Source of the DNA: Labrys okinawensis
GTDB lineage: Bacteria > Pseudomonadota > Alphaproteobacteria > Rhizobiales > Labraceae
NCBI RefSeq assembly: GCF_002982075.1
Contig: NZ_PUEJ01000002.1
Location: 372,001 to 436,000 of the forward strand
Direction: 5' to 3'
Length of the DNA: 64,000 nucleotides
Below the pieces are notes generated by a model. That model did no database searches, was not told the origin of the DNA, and worked only from the letters and a program-made list of their open reading frames with translations. Position 1 is the first letter of the stretch. Each line of letters opens with the position of its first letter. This document shows, piece by piece, positions 16,798-25,801 of this stretch. The translations under genes were made by a program, and so were the position numbers.

Positions 16798-17148
16798 ATG
16801 CTGCTCATTCGCTGCCCTTATTGCGAACAGGATCGTCCGGAACTGGAGTTCCGCAACATGGGCGAGGCCCATATCGCCCGCCCTGCCTTTGCCGACAATC
16901 CGACGGACGAGGTCTGGGAAGGCTTCCTCTACACCCGCTCCAATCCCAAGGGGCTGATCGCTGAGCGCTGGCGCCATGTGCATGGTTGCGCGCGCTTCTT
17001 CAACGCCGTGCGCCACACCGTGACCGACAAGTTCGTGAAGACCTACAAGCAGGGCGAGCCCAAGCCGGATCTCGCGGCGCTCGCCGCCGAGCTTGCCGCC
17101 GCCACGCCCGCCAATCGTGAAGCCAGGAACTCGGAGGCGCGCTCGTGA
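16798..17148 (+). CDS. soxD: Sarcosine oxidase subunit delta
   Basis: Small zinc subunit of the heterotetrameric sarcosine oxidase, 116 aa. Zinc ligands are visible: Cys6 and Cys9 (IRCPYCEQDR), then His60 or His62 and Cys64 (RHVHGCARFFN). The stretch EFRNMGEAHIARP and the ending FFNAVRHTVTD are conserved in SoxD. It lies between soxB (8 bases) and soxA (4-base overlap GTGA). Confidence 0.93.
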   Translation: MLLIRCPYCEQDRPELEFRNMGEAHIARPAFADNPTDEVWEGFLYTRSNPKGLIAERWRHVHGCARFFNAVRHTVTDKFVKTYKQGEPKPDLAALAAELAAATPANREARNSEARS

Positions 17149-20147
17149 CCGCCTCTCTCCGCACGGCGGCCGGCGGCCGCATCGACCGCGCCAAGCCGAT
17201 CAATTTCACCTTCGACGGCGTCGCCTATCAGGGCGTGCGCGGCGATACGCTCGCCTCGGCCCTGCTCGCCAATGGCGTACACCTGATCGGGCGGTCGTTC
17301 AAATATCACCGGCCGCGCGGCATCATGTCGGCAGGCTCGGAAGAGGCGAATGCGATGGTCACGGTGATCCGGGATGCCGGACGCACCACGCCCAATCTGC
17401 GCGCCACGCAGGTCGAGCTCTATGAGGGCCTCGTCGCCATCAGCCAGAATCGCTGGCCTTCGCTGAAATTCGATGCCGGTGCCGTCAACGACGCGATGTC
17501 GCCCTTCTTCGCCTCGGGCTTCTACTACAAGACCTTCATGTGGCCGCAGAGCTTCTGGAAAACGGTCTATGAGCCGAAGATCCGCGCCGCGGCCGGCTTC
17601 GGCGAGGCGCCCAAGGTGGCCGACCCCGACCGCTACCTCAACCGCTATGCCCATTGCGACGTGCTGGTGGTGGGCTCGGGGCCGGCAGGCCTGGCGGCCA
17701 CCATCGCGGCGGCCGAGACCGGCGCCTCGGTGATCCTGGTCGACGAGCAGGCCGAGCTCGGCGGCTCCCTGCTGGCTGAGACCACGGCGACCATCGAAGG
17801 CCGGGCCGCACGCGACTGGGCCACCGACATCATCATGTCGCTGGCTCTCAACGATCGCGTCCGGCTGATGCCGCGCACCACCGCCTTCGGCTGGTATTCC
17901 GACAATTTCGTCGCCTTGGCCGAAAGGCTGACCGATCATGTCGCCCAGCCGGAAGCCCGCATGCCGCGCGAGCGGCTCTGGCAGGTGCGCGCCAAGCAGG
18001 TCGTCATTGCAGCCGGCGCGATCGAGCGTCCCCTGGTGTTCCCGGAGAATGACCGCCCGGGCATCATGCTGGCGGATGCCGCCCGCACCTATGTCAACCG
18101 TTACGGCGTCAAGCCGGGCAATCGGGCGGTGGTGTTCACCGCCTGCGACAGCGCCTATCAGGCCGCACTCGACCTCAAGGCCGCCGGCATCGATATCGCC
18201 GTGATCGCCGACATCAGGCCCGATGGCGGCGCGCTTACCGCCGCTGCCCGGGAGGCCGGCATCCGCGTCAGTCTCGGCGCAACGCTGATGAGCACCAGCG
18301 GGCGGCTGCGCGTCAATGCCGTCAGGCTCGGCCGTGTCGGAACCGACGGTACCGTGAGGGACCGGGAGACGGTCTCCTGCGACCTCGTGCTGATGTCGGG
18401 CGGCTGGACGCCGACGGTCCATCTGTTTTCGCAGTCGCGCGGCAAGCTGCGCTATGACGAAGCCAAGCAGATCTTCGTGCCGGGCTTCGCCCGGGACGAG
18501 GAACGTTCGGCCGGTGCCTGCCGCGGCGTGTTCGACTTCGGCGCCGTGATCAATGACGGCTTTGCCGCCGGCCATGACGCCGGGCGAGACGCCGGCTTCG
18601 ACAAGGGCGCGCTCAAGACCTTCGACGTCGCTGGCGAGACCTCTCAGGAAGGGTTCTACACCGGCGCCCTGCCGCATGACCGCAATGCCAACAGGGTCAA
18701 GGCCTTCGTCGATTTCCAGCACGACGTCACCGCCAAGGACATCAAGCTGGCGACGCGCGAGGGTTTCCGCTCGATCGAGCACGTCAAGCGCTACACCACC
18801 ACCGGCATGGCGACCGACCAGGGCAAGACCTCCAATATCAACGCGCTGGCCATCGCCGCCAAGGCGATCGACAAGAAGGTGCCGCAGGTCGGCCTGACCA
18901 CCTTCCGCCCGCCCTATACGCCGACCACGTTCGGCCTGTTCGCCGGCACGGCGCGCGGCGACCTGTTCGATCCCGTCCGCAAGACCGCGATGCACGAGGC
19001 CGAGGTCGAGATGGGCGCGGTGTTCGAGGATGTCGGCTTGTGGAAGCGCGCCTGGTACTATCCGCGCGCCGGCGAGAGCATGCACGATGCAGTCAACCGC
19101 GAATGCAAGACGGTGCGCGAAAAGGTCGGCATGTTCGACGCCTCCACCCTCGGCAAGATCGAGGTGGTCGGCCCGGATGCGGCGGAGTTCATGCACCGCA
19201 TCTATGTCAACCCGTTCATGAAGCTGGAGCCGGGCCGCCTGCGCTACGGCATCATGACCCGCGACGACGGCTTTGTTTATGACGACGGCGTGGTCGGCCG
19301 CATGGCGCCCGATCGCTTCCATGTCACCACCACCACGGGCGGAGCGCCGCGTGTGCTCTCGCACATGGAGGACTATCTCCAGACCGAGTGGTCCGACCTC
19401 AAGGTCTGGTTCACCTCCACCACCGAGCAGTGGGCGGTGGTCGCCGTGCAGGGCCCGCATGCCCGCGATGTGCTGGCGCCGCTGGTCGAGGGCATCGACA
19501 TCTCCAGGGAGGGCATGCCGCACATGTCGGTGAAGGAAGGCCGCATCTGCGGTGTACCCACCCGGCTGTTCCGCATGAGCTTCACCGGCGAGGCCGGCTT
19601 CGAGGTGAATGTGCCGGCGGCGTATGGCCGCGCCGTCTGGCAGGCCATCCATGCCGAGGTCGTCAAATATGACGGCTGCGCCTACGGCACCGAGGCGATG
19701 CATGTGCTGCGCGCCGAGAAGGGCTACATCATCGTCGGCCAGGACACCGACGGCACGCTGACGCCGGACGAGGCGGGCGTCGGCTGGGCCGTGGGCAAGG
19801 CCAAGGCCGATTTCGTCGGCAAGCGCGGCCTGATGCGGCCGGACCTGCAGGATCCCAACCGCAAGCAGTTCGTCGGCCTCCTCACCGTCGATCCCGGCGT
19901 GGTGCTGGAAGAGGGCGCGCAGATCACCGAGGTGGCGCAACCCGCCATCGGCGAGCATGCCCTCGGCCACGTCACCTCGGCCTATTGGAGCGCCAATCTC
20001 GGCCGTTCCATCGCCTTGTGCAATCTCGAGCGCGGCCGCTCGCGCTATGGCGAGACGGTCTATGTGCCGATGCCCGGCGGTTCGATCGCCGCGAAGGTGG
20101 TCGATCCTATCTTCATCGACAAGGAAGGAGCGCGGCTCAATGGCTGA
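17145..20147 (+). CDS. soxA: Sarcosine oxidase subunit alpha
   Basis: The 1000-aa NAD- and folate-binding subunit. In order: a ferredoxin-like N-terminal fold (about 10-100, INFTFDGVAYQGVRGDTLAS), a Rossmann domain (about 170-430, VLVVGSGPAGLAATIAAAE), and a C-terminal aminomethyltransferase (GcvT) domain from about 610 to the end. The last takes the methyl carbon of sarcosine as 5,10-methylene-tetrahydrofolate. GTG start at 17145 overlaps the soxD stop. It overlaps soxG by 8 bases. A 1100-codon open frame on the opposite strand is only a codon-bias shadow. Confidence 0.95.
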   Translation: MTASLRTAAGGRIDRAKPINFTFDGVAYQGVRGDTLASALLANGVHLIGRSFKYHRPRGIMSAGSEEANAMVTVIRDAGRTTPNLRATQVELYEGLVAISQNRWPSLKFDAGAVNDAMSPFFASGFYYKTFMWPQSFWKTVYEPKIRAAAGFGEAPKVADPDRYLNRYAHCDVLVVGSGPAGLAATIAAAETGASVILVDEQAELGGSLLAETTATIEGRAARDWATDIIMSLALNDRVRLMPRTTAFGWYSDNFVALAERLTDHVAQPEARMPRERLWQVRAKQVVIAAGAIERPLVFPENDRPGIMLADAARTYVNRYGVKPGNRAVVFTACDSAYQAALDLKAAGIDIAVIADIRPDGGALTAAAREAGIRVSLGATLMSTSGRLRVNAVRLGRVGTDGTVRDRETVSCDLVLMSGGWTPTVHLFSQSRGKLRYDEAKQIFVPGFARDEERSAGACRGVFDFGAVINDGFAAGHDAGRDAGFDKGALKTFDVAGETSQEGFYTGALPHDRNANRVKAFVDFQHDVTAKDIKLATREGFRSIEHVKRYTTTGMATDQGKTSNINALAIAAKAIDKKVPQVGLTTFRPPYTPTTFGLFAGTARGDLFDPVRKTAMHEAEVEMGAVFEDVGLWKRAWYYPRAGESMHDAVNRECKTVREKVGMFDASTLGKIEVVGPDAAEFMHRIYVNPFMKLEPGRLRYGIMTRDDGFVYDDGVVGRMAPDRFHVTTTTGGAPRVLSHMEDYLQTEWSDLKVWFTSTTEQWAVVAVQGPHARDVLAPLVEGIDISREGMPHMSVKEGRICGVPTRLFRMSFTGEAGFEVNVPAAYGRAVWQAIHAEVVKYDGCAYGTEAMHVLRAEKGYIIVGQDTDGTLTPDEAGVGWAVGKAKADFVGKRGLMRPDLQDPNRKQFVGLLTVDPGVVLEEGAQITEVAQPAIGEHALGHVTSAYWSANLGRSIALCNLERGRSRYGETVYVPMPGGSIAAKVVDPIFIDKEGARLNG

Positions 20148-20703
20148 TATCGCAACCCGCCGCGATCCGCTCGACGGCATCGCGCCGATCACCGCCCGCA
20201 GCCGCCTCACCATCGAGGCGGCGCCGCGCGGCGCCCGCCTGGTGCTGCGCGGCCCGGACAGCGCCGCTGTCGCGGCCGGCCAGGCCTTCGGGCTGGCGTT
20301 GCCAACCGCGATCAACACCGCCGCCACCGATGGCGTCCGCACCGCCTTCAAGCTCGGCCCGGACGAATGGCTGCTGCTCGCGCCGGAAAATACCGAAGCC
20401 GAGGCCTATGCCGCCATCGAGGCCGCCGTGCAGGAGCCACATTCGCTGGTGGATGTGAGCCATCGCAATGTCGGCATCCTGGTTTCCGGCTCGCTGGCCG
20501 CCGACGTGCTCAATGCCGGCGTCATGCTGGATCTCGACCCCAAGGTCTTTCCCGTCGGCACCGCCACGCGCACGCTGTTCGCCAAGGCGGAAATCGTGCT
20601 GTGGCGCAAGGGCGCGAGTGACTTCCACGTCGAGGTCTGGCGCTCCTTCACCGATTATCTGCACGGCCAGCTCGAACAGGCTGCACGGGAATATGTGAAG
20701 TAG
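20140..20703 (+). CDS. soxG: Sarcosine oxidase subunit gamma
   Basis: 187-aa fourth subunit. It resembles half of a GcvT fold: LRGPDSAAVAAG, GPDEWLLLAPE and VDVSHRNVGILVSG are typical, and the end is FHVEVWRSFTDYLHGQLEQA. ATG 20140 lies inside the soxA end, with an ideal AAGGAAGGAG 10 bases before it. Completes the tetramer soxB-D-A-G. No purU, glyA or fold genes follow in this window, unlike many sox operons. Confidence 0.92.
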   Translation: MADIATRRDPLDGIAPITARSRLTIEAAPRGARLVLRGPDSAAVAAGQAFGLALPTAINTAATDGVRTAFKLGPDEWLLLAPENTEAEAYAAIEAAVQEPHSLVDVSHRNVGILVSGSLAADVLNAGVMLDLDPKVFPVGTATRTLFAKAEIVLWRKGASDFHVEVWRSFTDYLHGQLEQAAREYVK

Positions 20704-20755
20704 CGGGCAGCGGGTCTTCAGACCCGCCTCCCGGATGCCGCGACCAGCCCGCGCT

Positions 20756-21700
20756 CTATTTTCGCAGCAAGGCGAGCATGGTTTCGGCCGTGGCGGTATC
20801 GGTCACCACCGCATTGATCAGCCTTGCCCGCACAGCGCCGATGATCGACTTCGCCTTGGCGGGGGAAACGGCCACGCCGATGACGAGGGGAACAGCCCGC
20901 AACTGCTCGGGCGACACCGCGATCAGCCGCTCATCCCCGTCCCAGGGCACGAGACGGCCGTCTTCGTCGAAATAATGCCGGATCACGTCGCCCGCCGCGT
21001 GTACCAGGGCGCGTTCGCTCGAGGTGGCGGCGCCGGCATGCACGGGATCGACCCCATGCGGCAGGCCGACCCCCACCAGGGCGGCATCGATGCGGTCCCA
21101 TAGGGCGATCTGATCGCGAATGGTGGGATCATTGACGAAGGCGTCGCGATATTCCTGCGACGGCAGATAGGGCGCGTGGATGAATTGGGGCGTGCCGCCG
21201 AGCTGTTCGGCCGCCAGCCTTACGAATTCGCTGATCTGGAAATGGGGCGCCGGCTGCTGCATGCCGCCGGTTGCGGGCACCGTGATCACGCCCGGTATGC
21301 TGGGCAGCCCGGCGCGGATCACCTCGCGGATGGCGCGGCCCCAGCCGATGGCGAGCACCGAGCCGTCCTTCAGCCCCGCCTCCTTCAAGAGCGTGCCGAC
21401 GGGCTGGGCCAGGGCCGCCAGCAGCCCGACCTCGGTCGTCTCCACCAGGGCCGCCTTGCGCAGGCCGAGGGTCTCGACGAGCTCGCGGGTCAAATCCTCG
21501 GGCGCTGTGAAATCGCGGATCTCGATGCGGACGATGCCTTCCTCCCGCGCCCGGCGCAGCAGCCGCGAGATGGTGGCCGTCGACAGGCCGAGGCGCCGGG
21601 CGATCTCGACCTGGGAGAGGTCGGATTCGTAATGAAGGCGCGCCACCATATGCAGCGTCTTGCGGGTGGCCGTGGCGTCACTGGGCGAGGTGTCCGGCAG
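20756..21700 (-). CDS. SorC/DeoR-type sugar-binding transcriptional regulator
   Basis: Regulator with an N-terminal helix-turn-helix (LSQVEIARRLGLSTATISRL) and a large sugar-phosphate-binding domain (LAIGWGRAIREVI, PHGVDPVHAGAATSSER, VIGVAVSPAKAKSIIGAVR). It diverges from the aldolase-kinase operon and probably represses it until a phosphorylated sugar appears. Start is uncertain: ATG 21649 (297 aa) has no ribosome site, whereas a CTG at 21700 has AAAGGA eight bases upstream and would add 17 residues (PDTSPSDATATRKTLHM) of a kind seen at SorC N-termini. I give the longer form. Confidence 0.82.
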   Translation of the reverse strand: MPDTSPSDATATRKTLHMVARLHYESDLSQVEIARRLGLSTATISRLLRRAREEGIVRIEIRDFTAPEDLTRELVETLGLRKAALVETTEVGLLAALAQPVGTLLKEAGLKDGSVLAIGWGRAIREVIRAGLPSIPGVITVPATGGMQQPAPHFQISEFVRLAAEQLGGTPQFIHAPYLPSQEYRDAFVNDPTIRDQIALWDRIDAALVGVGLPHGVDPVHAGAATSSERALVHAAGDVIRHYFDEDGRLVPWDGDERLIAVSPEQLRAVPLVIGVAVSPAKAKSIIGAVRARLINAVVTDTATAETMLALLRK

Positions 21701-21857
21701 TTTGCAATTCCTTTCAGAAATATGTTACATACATGGCGACGCAGTGGGAAGAGCATCACTGGCCGGTCCCACGCCCGCCATGGCAAGATCGCTACCCGCT
21801 CGACAGGAAACAAGCAACGGCCGCGATCGAGGCAGCCGCGCAAGGGGAGAGAGCGCC

Positions 21858-22769
21858 ATGGCGGCGATGACGACGGCGGAATATCGCGGCTATCGGCAGA
21901 TCTGCGGCGGCAATGGCGCCATGATGGTGATCGCCTGCGACCAGCGCGGCGGCATGCGCACCATCCTGGCGAGCGATCCGGCCGAACAGGCGGCGATCAG
22001 CGATGCCATGCTGGGCGAGACCAAGGCCGACATCGTGCGCCACCTCGCCAACGAGGCGTCCTGCGTGCTGCTCGATCCGCTCTGCGCGGTGCCCAAAGTG
22101 GTGGATGATGGCGTGCTGGCGCGGGACGTCGCGCTGCTGATCGGGCTCGACGCCTCCGGCTTCGACCGCTCGCCCGAGGGCTATCGCCTTTCGCGCCTGG
22201 TGCCCGGCGTCGATGCGCGCCGCGTGCGCGAACTCGGCGGCACCGGCGGCAAGATCATGGTCTATCTCAGGGCGGACAGGCCCGAGGCCAACACGCACAA
22301 CATCGAGATCCTGCGCCGCTGCATCGAGGATTTCGCCCGCGAGGATCTGCTGCTGGTGGTGGAGTTCCTCACCTATGACCTGCCGGGCGAAAGCCGCGAG
22401 GACTATGCGGCCAAGGTCCCGGACCTGGTGGTGGAGGGCACGCGCATCTGCCTCGATCTCGGCGCGAAGGTGCTGAAGCTGCCGTTTCCCGGCCATGCCG
22501 AGGCCTGCGCGGCGGTTTCCCGCCTTGCCGGCAACGTGCCCTGGGCCGTGCTGTCGGCCGGCGTCGACCATGCCACCTTCCTCGGCCAGGTCGAGACCGC
22601 CATGCGCAATGGTGCATCCGGCGTGATCGCCGGCCGGGCGCTGTGGAAGGATTGCATCTCGCTCGACCGGGCGGCGCAGGCCGACAGGCTGCGCAACATC
22701 GCCGTGCCGCGCCTGCGCGAGATCCAGGCGGTGATCGAACGACATTTCGCCAAGGCGCAGGCCGCCTGA
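21858..22769 (+). CDS. LacD/DeoC-like class I aldolase
   Basis: A 303-aa TIM-barrel protein like tagatose-1,6-bisphosphate aldolase (LacD) and related class I aldolases. VIACDQRGGMRTIL at about 23-36 is the family signature; LLLVVEFLTYD and the Lys-rich strand GAKVLKLPFPG should hold the Schiff-base lysine; AVLSAGVDHATF and GASGVIAGRALWK bind phosphate. Probable reaction: retro-aldol cleavage of a sugar phosphate. ATG 21858 follows GGGGAGAG. First gene of an operon with a ROK kinase and a small kinase; no transporter is nearby, so the substrate stays open. Confidence 0.8.
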   Translation: MAAMTTAEYRGYRQICGGNGAMMVIACDQRGGMRTILASDPAEQAAISDAMLGETKADIVRHLANEASCVLLDPLCAVPKVVDDGVLARDVALLIGLDASGFDRSPEGYRLSRLVPGVDARRVRELGGTGGKIMVYLRADRPEANTHNIEILRRCIEDFAREDLLLVVEFLTYDLPGESREDYAAKVPDLVVEGTRICLDLGAKVLKLPFPGHAEACAAVSRLAGNVPWAVLSAGVDHATFLGQVETAMRNGASGVIAGRALWKDCISLDRAAQADRLRNIAVPRLREIQAVIERHFAKAQAA

Positions 22770-22779
22770 GAAACCGGCC

Positions 22780-23679
22780 ATGCCAGCAGAGCCAGAGGCG
22801 ATCGGCATCGACATCGGCGGCACCAATCTCCGGGCCGCGCGTGTGGCGGCCGGAGGCGAGATCCTGCAATGGTTCGCCGAGCGTAGCGTGGCGGAGCCCG
22901 TTGCCCTTGTCGACAGGCTGGTCGAGATGATCGGCCGTCTCGACAATCCTCATGTGGACAGCGTCGGCATCGGCGTTCCCGGCCGGGTCGATGCCCTGCG
23001 CGGCGAGGTGCTTTCCGGCGGCTATGTCGATTTGTCGAGCGTGCCGCTGGCGTCCACGCTGGCGCAGCGTACCGGCAAGCGGATCTTCGTCGACAATGAT
23101 TGCAACATGGCGCTGGTCGGCGAGATGGCGGCAGGCGCGGCGCGGGGAACCGCCAATGTGGCGATGCTGACGATCGGAACAGGTATCGGCGGCGCCGTGG
23201 CGCTGGATGGTAGGGTGCTGCGTGGCCAGCGCAGCGCCGGCCAGTTCGGCCATGTCACCGTCGATGTCGGCGGCCTGCCCTGTGCCTGCGGCCGACGCGG
23301 CTGCGTGGAGACTACCAGTTCCGGCACGGCGCTGGGGCGGCATATCCGCGAAGCCGGCCTGCCCGCGGACATGACGGCCGGGCAGCTGCTCGGCTTGCGC
23401 CTCGAAGGGGACAGGCGGGCCGAGGCCGTGATCAGAGCCTGGGCCGAGCCGCTGCGGGCCGCCATCGACAGCCTGGTGGCGGCTTTCGACCCGGCGCTGG
23501 TTCTGCTCGGCGGCGGCCTCGGTAAGGCGGCCGCACTCGCCCTGCAGTCCGTGCCCGCCTTGTCGGCCTGGTATCAATGCCCGGTCGCCGCCGCGACTCT
23601 GGGCGACGATGCCGGCGTGATCGGGGCCGCCCTGGCCGGCAGGCGGGAGGCCGATCCCGAGAAGAAGGCCGTGCCATGA
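22780..23679 (+). CDS. ROK family sugar kinase
   Basis: 299-aa sugar kinase of the ROK family. IGIDIGGTNLR (8-18) is the ATP phosphate loop; FVDNDCNMALVGE holds the catalytic Asp-rich site; GTGIGGAVALDG binds ATP; GHVTVDVGG with CACGRRGCVE is the ROK zinc signature. No helix-turn-helix, so it is a kinase and not a repressor. It lies 10 bases after the aldolase and overlaps the next gene by 4 bases (ATGA). It probably phosphorylates the sugar that the aldolase later cleaves. Confidence 0.87.
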   Translation: MPAEPEAIGIDIGGTNLRAARVAAGGEILQWFAERSVAEPVALVDRLVEMIGRLDNPHVDSVGIGVPGRVDALRGEVLSGGYVDLSSVPLASTLAQRTGKRIFVDNDCNMALVGEMAAGAARGTANVAMLTIGTGIGGAVALDGRVLRGQRSAGQFGHVTVDVGGLPCACGRRGCVETTSSGTALGRHIREAGLPADMTAGQLLGLRLEGDRRAEAVIRAWAEPLRAAIDSLVAAFDPALVLLGGGLGKAAALALQSVPALSAWYQCPVAAATLGDDAGVIGAALAGRREADPEKKAVP

Positions 23680-24209
23680 AGAAGGCGGTGCTGGTCAACG
23701 GCGTTCCCGCCAGCGGCAAGAGTTCCGTCGCCCGCTTCGTCGCCGATGTGCGCGGCTGGGCCATTCTCGGCCTCGACACGGTGAAGGAGCCGTTCTTCGA
23801 CCATCTCGGCGTGGGCGATCGCGACTATAACCGTAAACTCGGCCGGGCGAGCTCGCAGGCGATCTGGTCGATCGTCGCCGCCGCGCCGGATGGCATGACC
23901 TTCGTGGTGGACGCCTGGTTCGGCTTCCAGCCCCGCGACGTCCTGGAAGATCATCTTGCCCGGGCCGGAATCGGCCTCACGGCGGAGATCTGGTGCCATG
24001 CCCCGCCGGACATTCTGGTGGAGCGCTATCGCGCGCGCCTGTCGTCCCGCCATCCCGGCCATCCCGGCGAGGCTTTTTTGTCCGAGCTGCCGTCGCTGGC
24101 GCAGCGTGCCGAGCCGCTCAGGCGCGGCCCCCTGTTCGATATCGATACCAGCACCGGTTTCGATGAGGCGGCGCTGCTGGCCTGGCTGGACCAGGTCTTG
24201 GCGGGGTGA
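23676..24209 (+). CDS. Small P-loop kinase (AAA/Zeta-toxin or CPT-like)
   Basis: 177-aa P-loop protein. Walker A GVPASGKSS (9-17) opens a nucleoside-kinase-like fold; LGLDTVKEPFF provides the catalytic Asp; DAWFGFQPRD and RYRARLSSRHPGHPG form a lid with arginines. Similar small kinases include gluconate kinase and chloramphenicol phosphotransferase. Translational coupling to the ROK kinase (ATGA overlap) suggests a role in the same sugar pathway, but the substrate is unknown. Confidence 0.75.
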   Translation: MKKAVLVNGVPASGKSSVARFVADVRGWAILGLDTVKEPFFDHLGVGDRDYNRKLGRASSQAIWSIVAAAPDGMTFVVDAWFGFQPRDVLEDHLARAGIGLTAEIWCHAPPDILVERYRARLSSRHPGHPGEAFLSELPSLAQRAEPLRRGPLFDIDTSTGFDEAALLAWLDQVLAG

Positions 24210-24340
24210 GGGGAATCTCACGTTATCCCGGCAACACGAAGCGCGACAAACCTTCCCCACTTCGTGGAGAAGGCATGGTACGCCCCATTCTGTCAGGGCG
24301 CTCTAGCCGGGAACGGAAAAGAGGGCGGTCGATGCCGCTC

Positions 24341-25300
24341 TCAGACGCCCAGCATCAGCTGGATGTTCTGCACCGCCGCCCCGGAAGCGCCCTTGCCGAG
24401 ATTGTCGAGCCTCGCCACCAGGACGGCTTGGCGATGGGCCTCGTGCGGGAAGACGCGAAGCTCCAGCTGGTCGGTGTCGTTGAGCGCTTCCGCCTCGATC
24501 TTGCCGGCGCCGTCCAGCGGCTCGACGCTGACCAGTCTGGCGCCGGCATAATAGTCGGCGAGGATGGCGTGGAGGTCCGCTGCCTTCGGCTTGCCCGGCA
24601 GCGTGTCCAGATGCAGCGGCACCGAGACCAGCATGCCCTGGCGGAAATTGCCGACGGAAGGCACGAAGATCGGCCGGCGGGTCAGCCCGGTATAGGCCTG
24701 CAATTCCGGCACGTGCTTGTGCTCCAGCGTCAGGCCGTAGAGCTCGAAGGAGGGCGCGGTGCCGGCCTCATAGGCCTCGATCATCGATTTGCCGCCGCCG
24801 GAATAGCCGCTCACCGCATTGACGGTGACGGGATAATCCGGCGGGATCACGCCGGCATCGACCAGAGGGCGGATGAGGGCGATCGCCCCGGTGGGATAGC
24901 AGCCGGGATTGGCGACATGGCTCGCCTTGGCAATGGCCTCGGCCTGGCCCGGCGCCAATTCGGCAAAGCCGTAGACCCAGCCCGGGGCGACGCGATGGGC
25001 GGTCGAGGCGTCCAGCACTTTCGGCTTCTTGCCGTCGAGCTCGCTGATCAGCGCCACGGTTTCCTTGGCAGCGGCGTCGGGCAGGCAGAGCACCACGAGG
25101 TCGACCTCGGCCAGCAGCGCCTTCTTCGCCGCGACGTCCTTGCGCAATTCGGGCGCGATGCTGCGCAGGGCAACGCCCGCTACCGACGCCAATCGCTCGC
25201 GGATGCCGAGACCCGTGGTGCCGGCTTCGCCGTCGATGAAGACGGTGCGGACGGCGCCGGCCTGGTGCGGCTTTTCGGCGAGGTCGGAGAGGGCGGCCAT
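24341..25300 (-). CDS. argC: N-acetyl-gamma-glutamyl-phosphate reductase
   Basis: Third step of arginine synthesis: NADPH reduction of N-acetylglutamyl phosphate to the semialdehyde (cytosol). 319 aa, the short (type 2) ArgC form common in Alphaproteobacteria. [17 protein letters not shown] (about 21-37) binds NADPH; the catalytic Cys134 lies in [18 protein letters not shown] and LEHKHVPE are conserved. ATG 25300 has an ideal AGGAGG; the frame reaches 25357 without support. Single gene between the sugar operon and the bufferin operon. Confidence 0.94.
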   Translation of the reverse strand: MAALSDLAEKPHQAGAVRTVFIDGEAGTTGLGIRERLASVAGVALRSIAPELRKDVAAKKALLAEVDLVVLCLPDAAAKETVALISELDGKKPKVLDASTAHRVAPGWVYGFAELAPGQAEAIAKASHVANPGCYPTGAIALIRPLVDAGVIPPDYPVTVNAVSGYSGGGKSMIEAYEAGTAPSFELYGLTLEHKHVPELQAYTGLTRRPIFVPSVGNFRQGMLVSVPLHLDTLPGKPKAADLHAILADYYAGARLVSVEPLDGAGKIEAEALNDTDQLELRVFPHEAHRQAVLVARLDNLGKGASGAAVQNIQLMLGV

Positions 25301-25501
25301 GTCTGATCCTCCTTGAGGAGAGGCGGGCTGTCGGGAACGCTGGCTATATCGGAGCAAGAGCCGTCACTGTCAATGCCGGAGCGTATTGCGGCTACGCGGG
25401 GACGGCCCGCTCTTGGAGGCGCTCTTGGAGGCATCTTGCTTCCTCAAAGGAAAATACGGGCGAGACGCCCATAGGCGTCGACTTTGCGGAGCTTGGCGCT
25501 C

Positions 25502-25537
25502 TTTGGGTGGGTCGATCTTCAGATCGACCCACCCAAA
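25502..25537. repeat. GTCGATCT palindrome, family B
   Basis: TTTGGGTGGGTCGATCT and its exact mirror are separated by two bases, giving a 17-bp stem. The core GGTCGATCT..AGATCGACC is the same as in the arms at 3717 and 3876. Confidence 0.75.
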
Positions 25538-25617
25538 AGCCCCGGGGTCGGCGCCGATGGGGCGGGACGTCCATGCACCGGAAAGCGCGTTGCGAGCATT
25601 TCCTTCAAATCCGGCGG

Positions 25618-25643
25618 GTAACAACTTACGCCGCAGCGACGAA
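25618..25643 (+). promoter_or_regulatory. Candidate SigF-like ECF promoter of the bufferin operon
   Basis: GTAACA, then exactly 16 bases, then CGAA. From memory, the Caulobacter SigF promoter is GTAACC-N16-CGAA and drives DUF2282-DUF692-DUF2063 genes there. The predicted leader would be about 150 bases. Not tested. Confidence 0.45.
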
Positions 25644-25801
25644 TATCGTTACAGCGGCTGGAATCACATGTTTTAGCGCAAAAAGTGTGGTTTTCGGCAC
25701 GCTCACTTGATTTGGCTCCGATACCGGGGCCGGTCATAGTCAAGGCCATGCGGAGCGGCGACAGGCCGTTTCCGCCTTCCAGCCAACAGAAGGAAACTCC
25801 C

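Larger units (their letters stand above)
25301..25801. promoter_or_regulatory. Divergent argC / bufferin operon control region with repeats
   Basis: 501 bases with no credible gene. From left: argC promoter area, a GGGCGAGACGCCC palindrome (25459-25471), a perfect 17-bp-stem palindrome (25502-25537), and a candidate SigF-type promoter (25618-25643). AAGGAA just before 25802 is the ribosome site of the precursor gene. Confidence 0.5.

Noticed and set aside
17043-20351. A 1102-codon open frame on the minus strand
   Set aside because: It lies exactly opposite soxA, which has full domain evidence. The frame is a codon-bias shadow rich in Gly, His, Asp and Arg with no recognisable domain.
25386-25676. 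Small open frames in the argC-bufferin gap
   Set aside because: They overlap the GTCGATCT palindrome and lack ribosome sites; the translations are Arg/Gly-rich and read through repeats on both strands.
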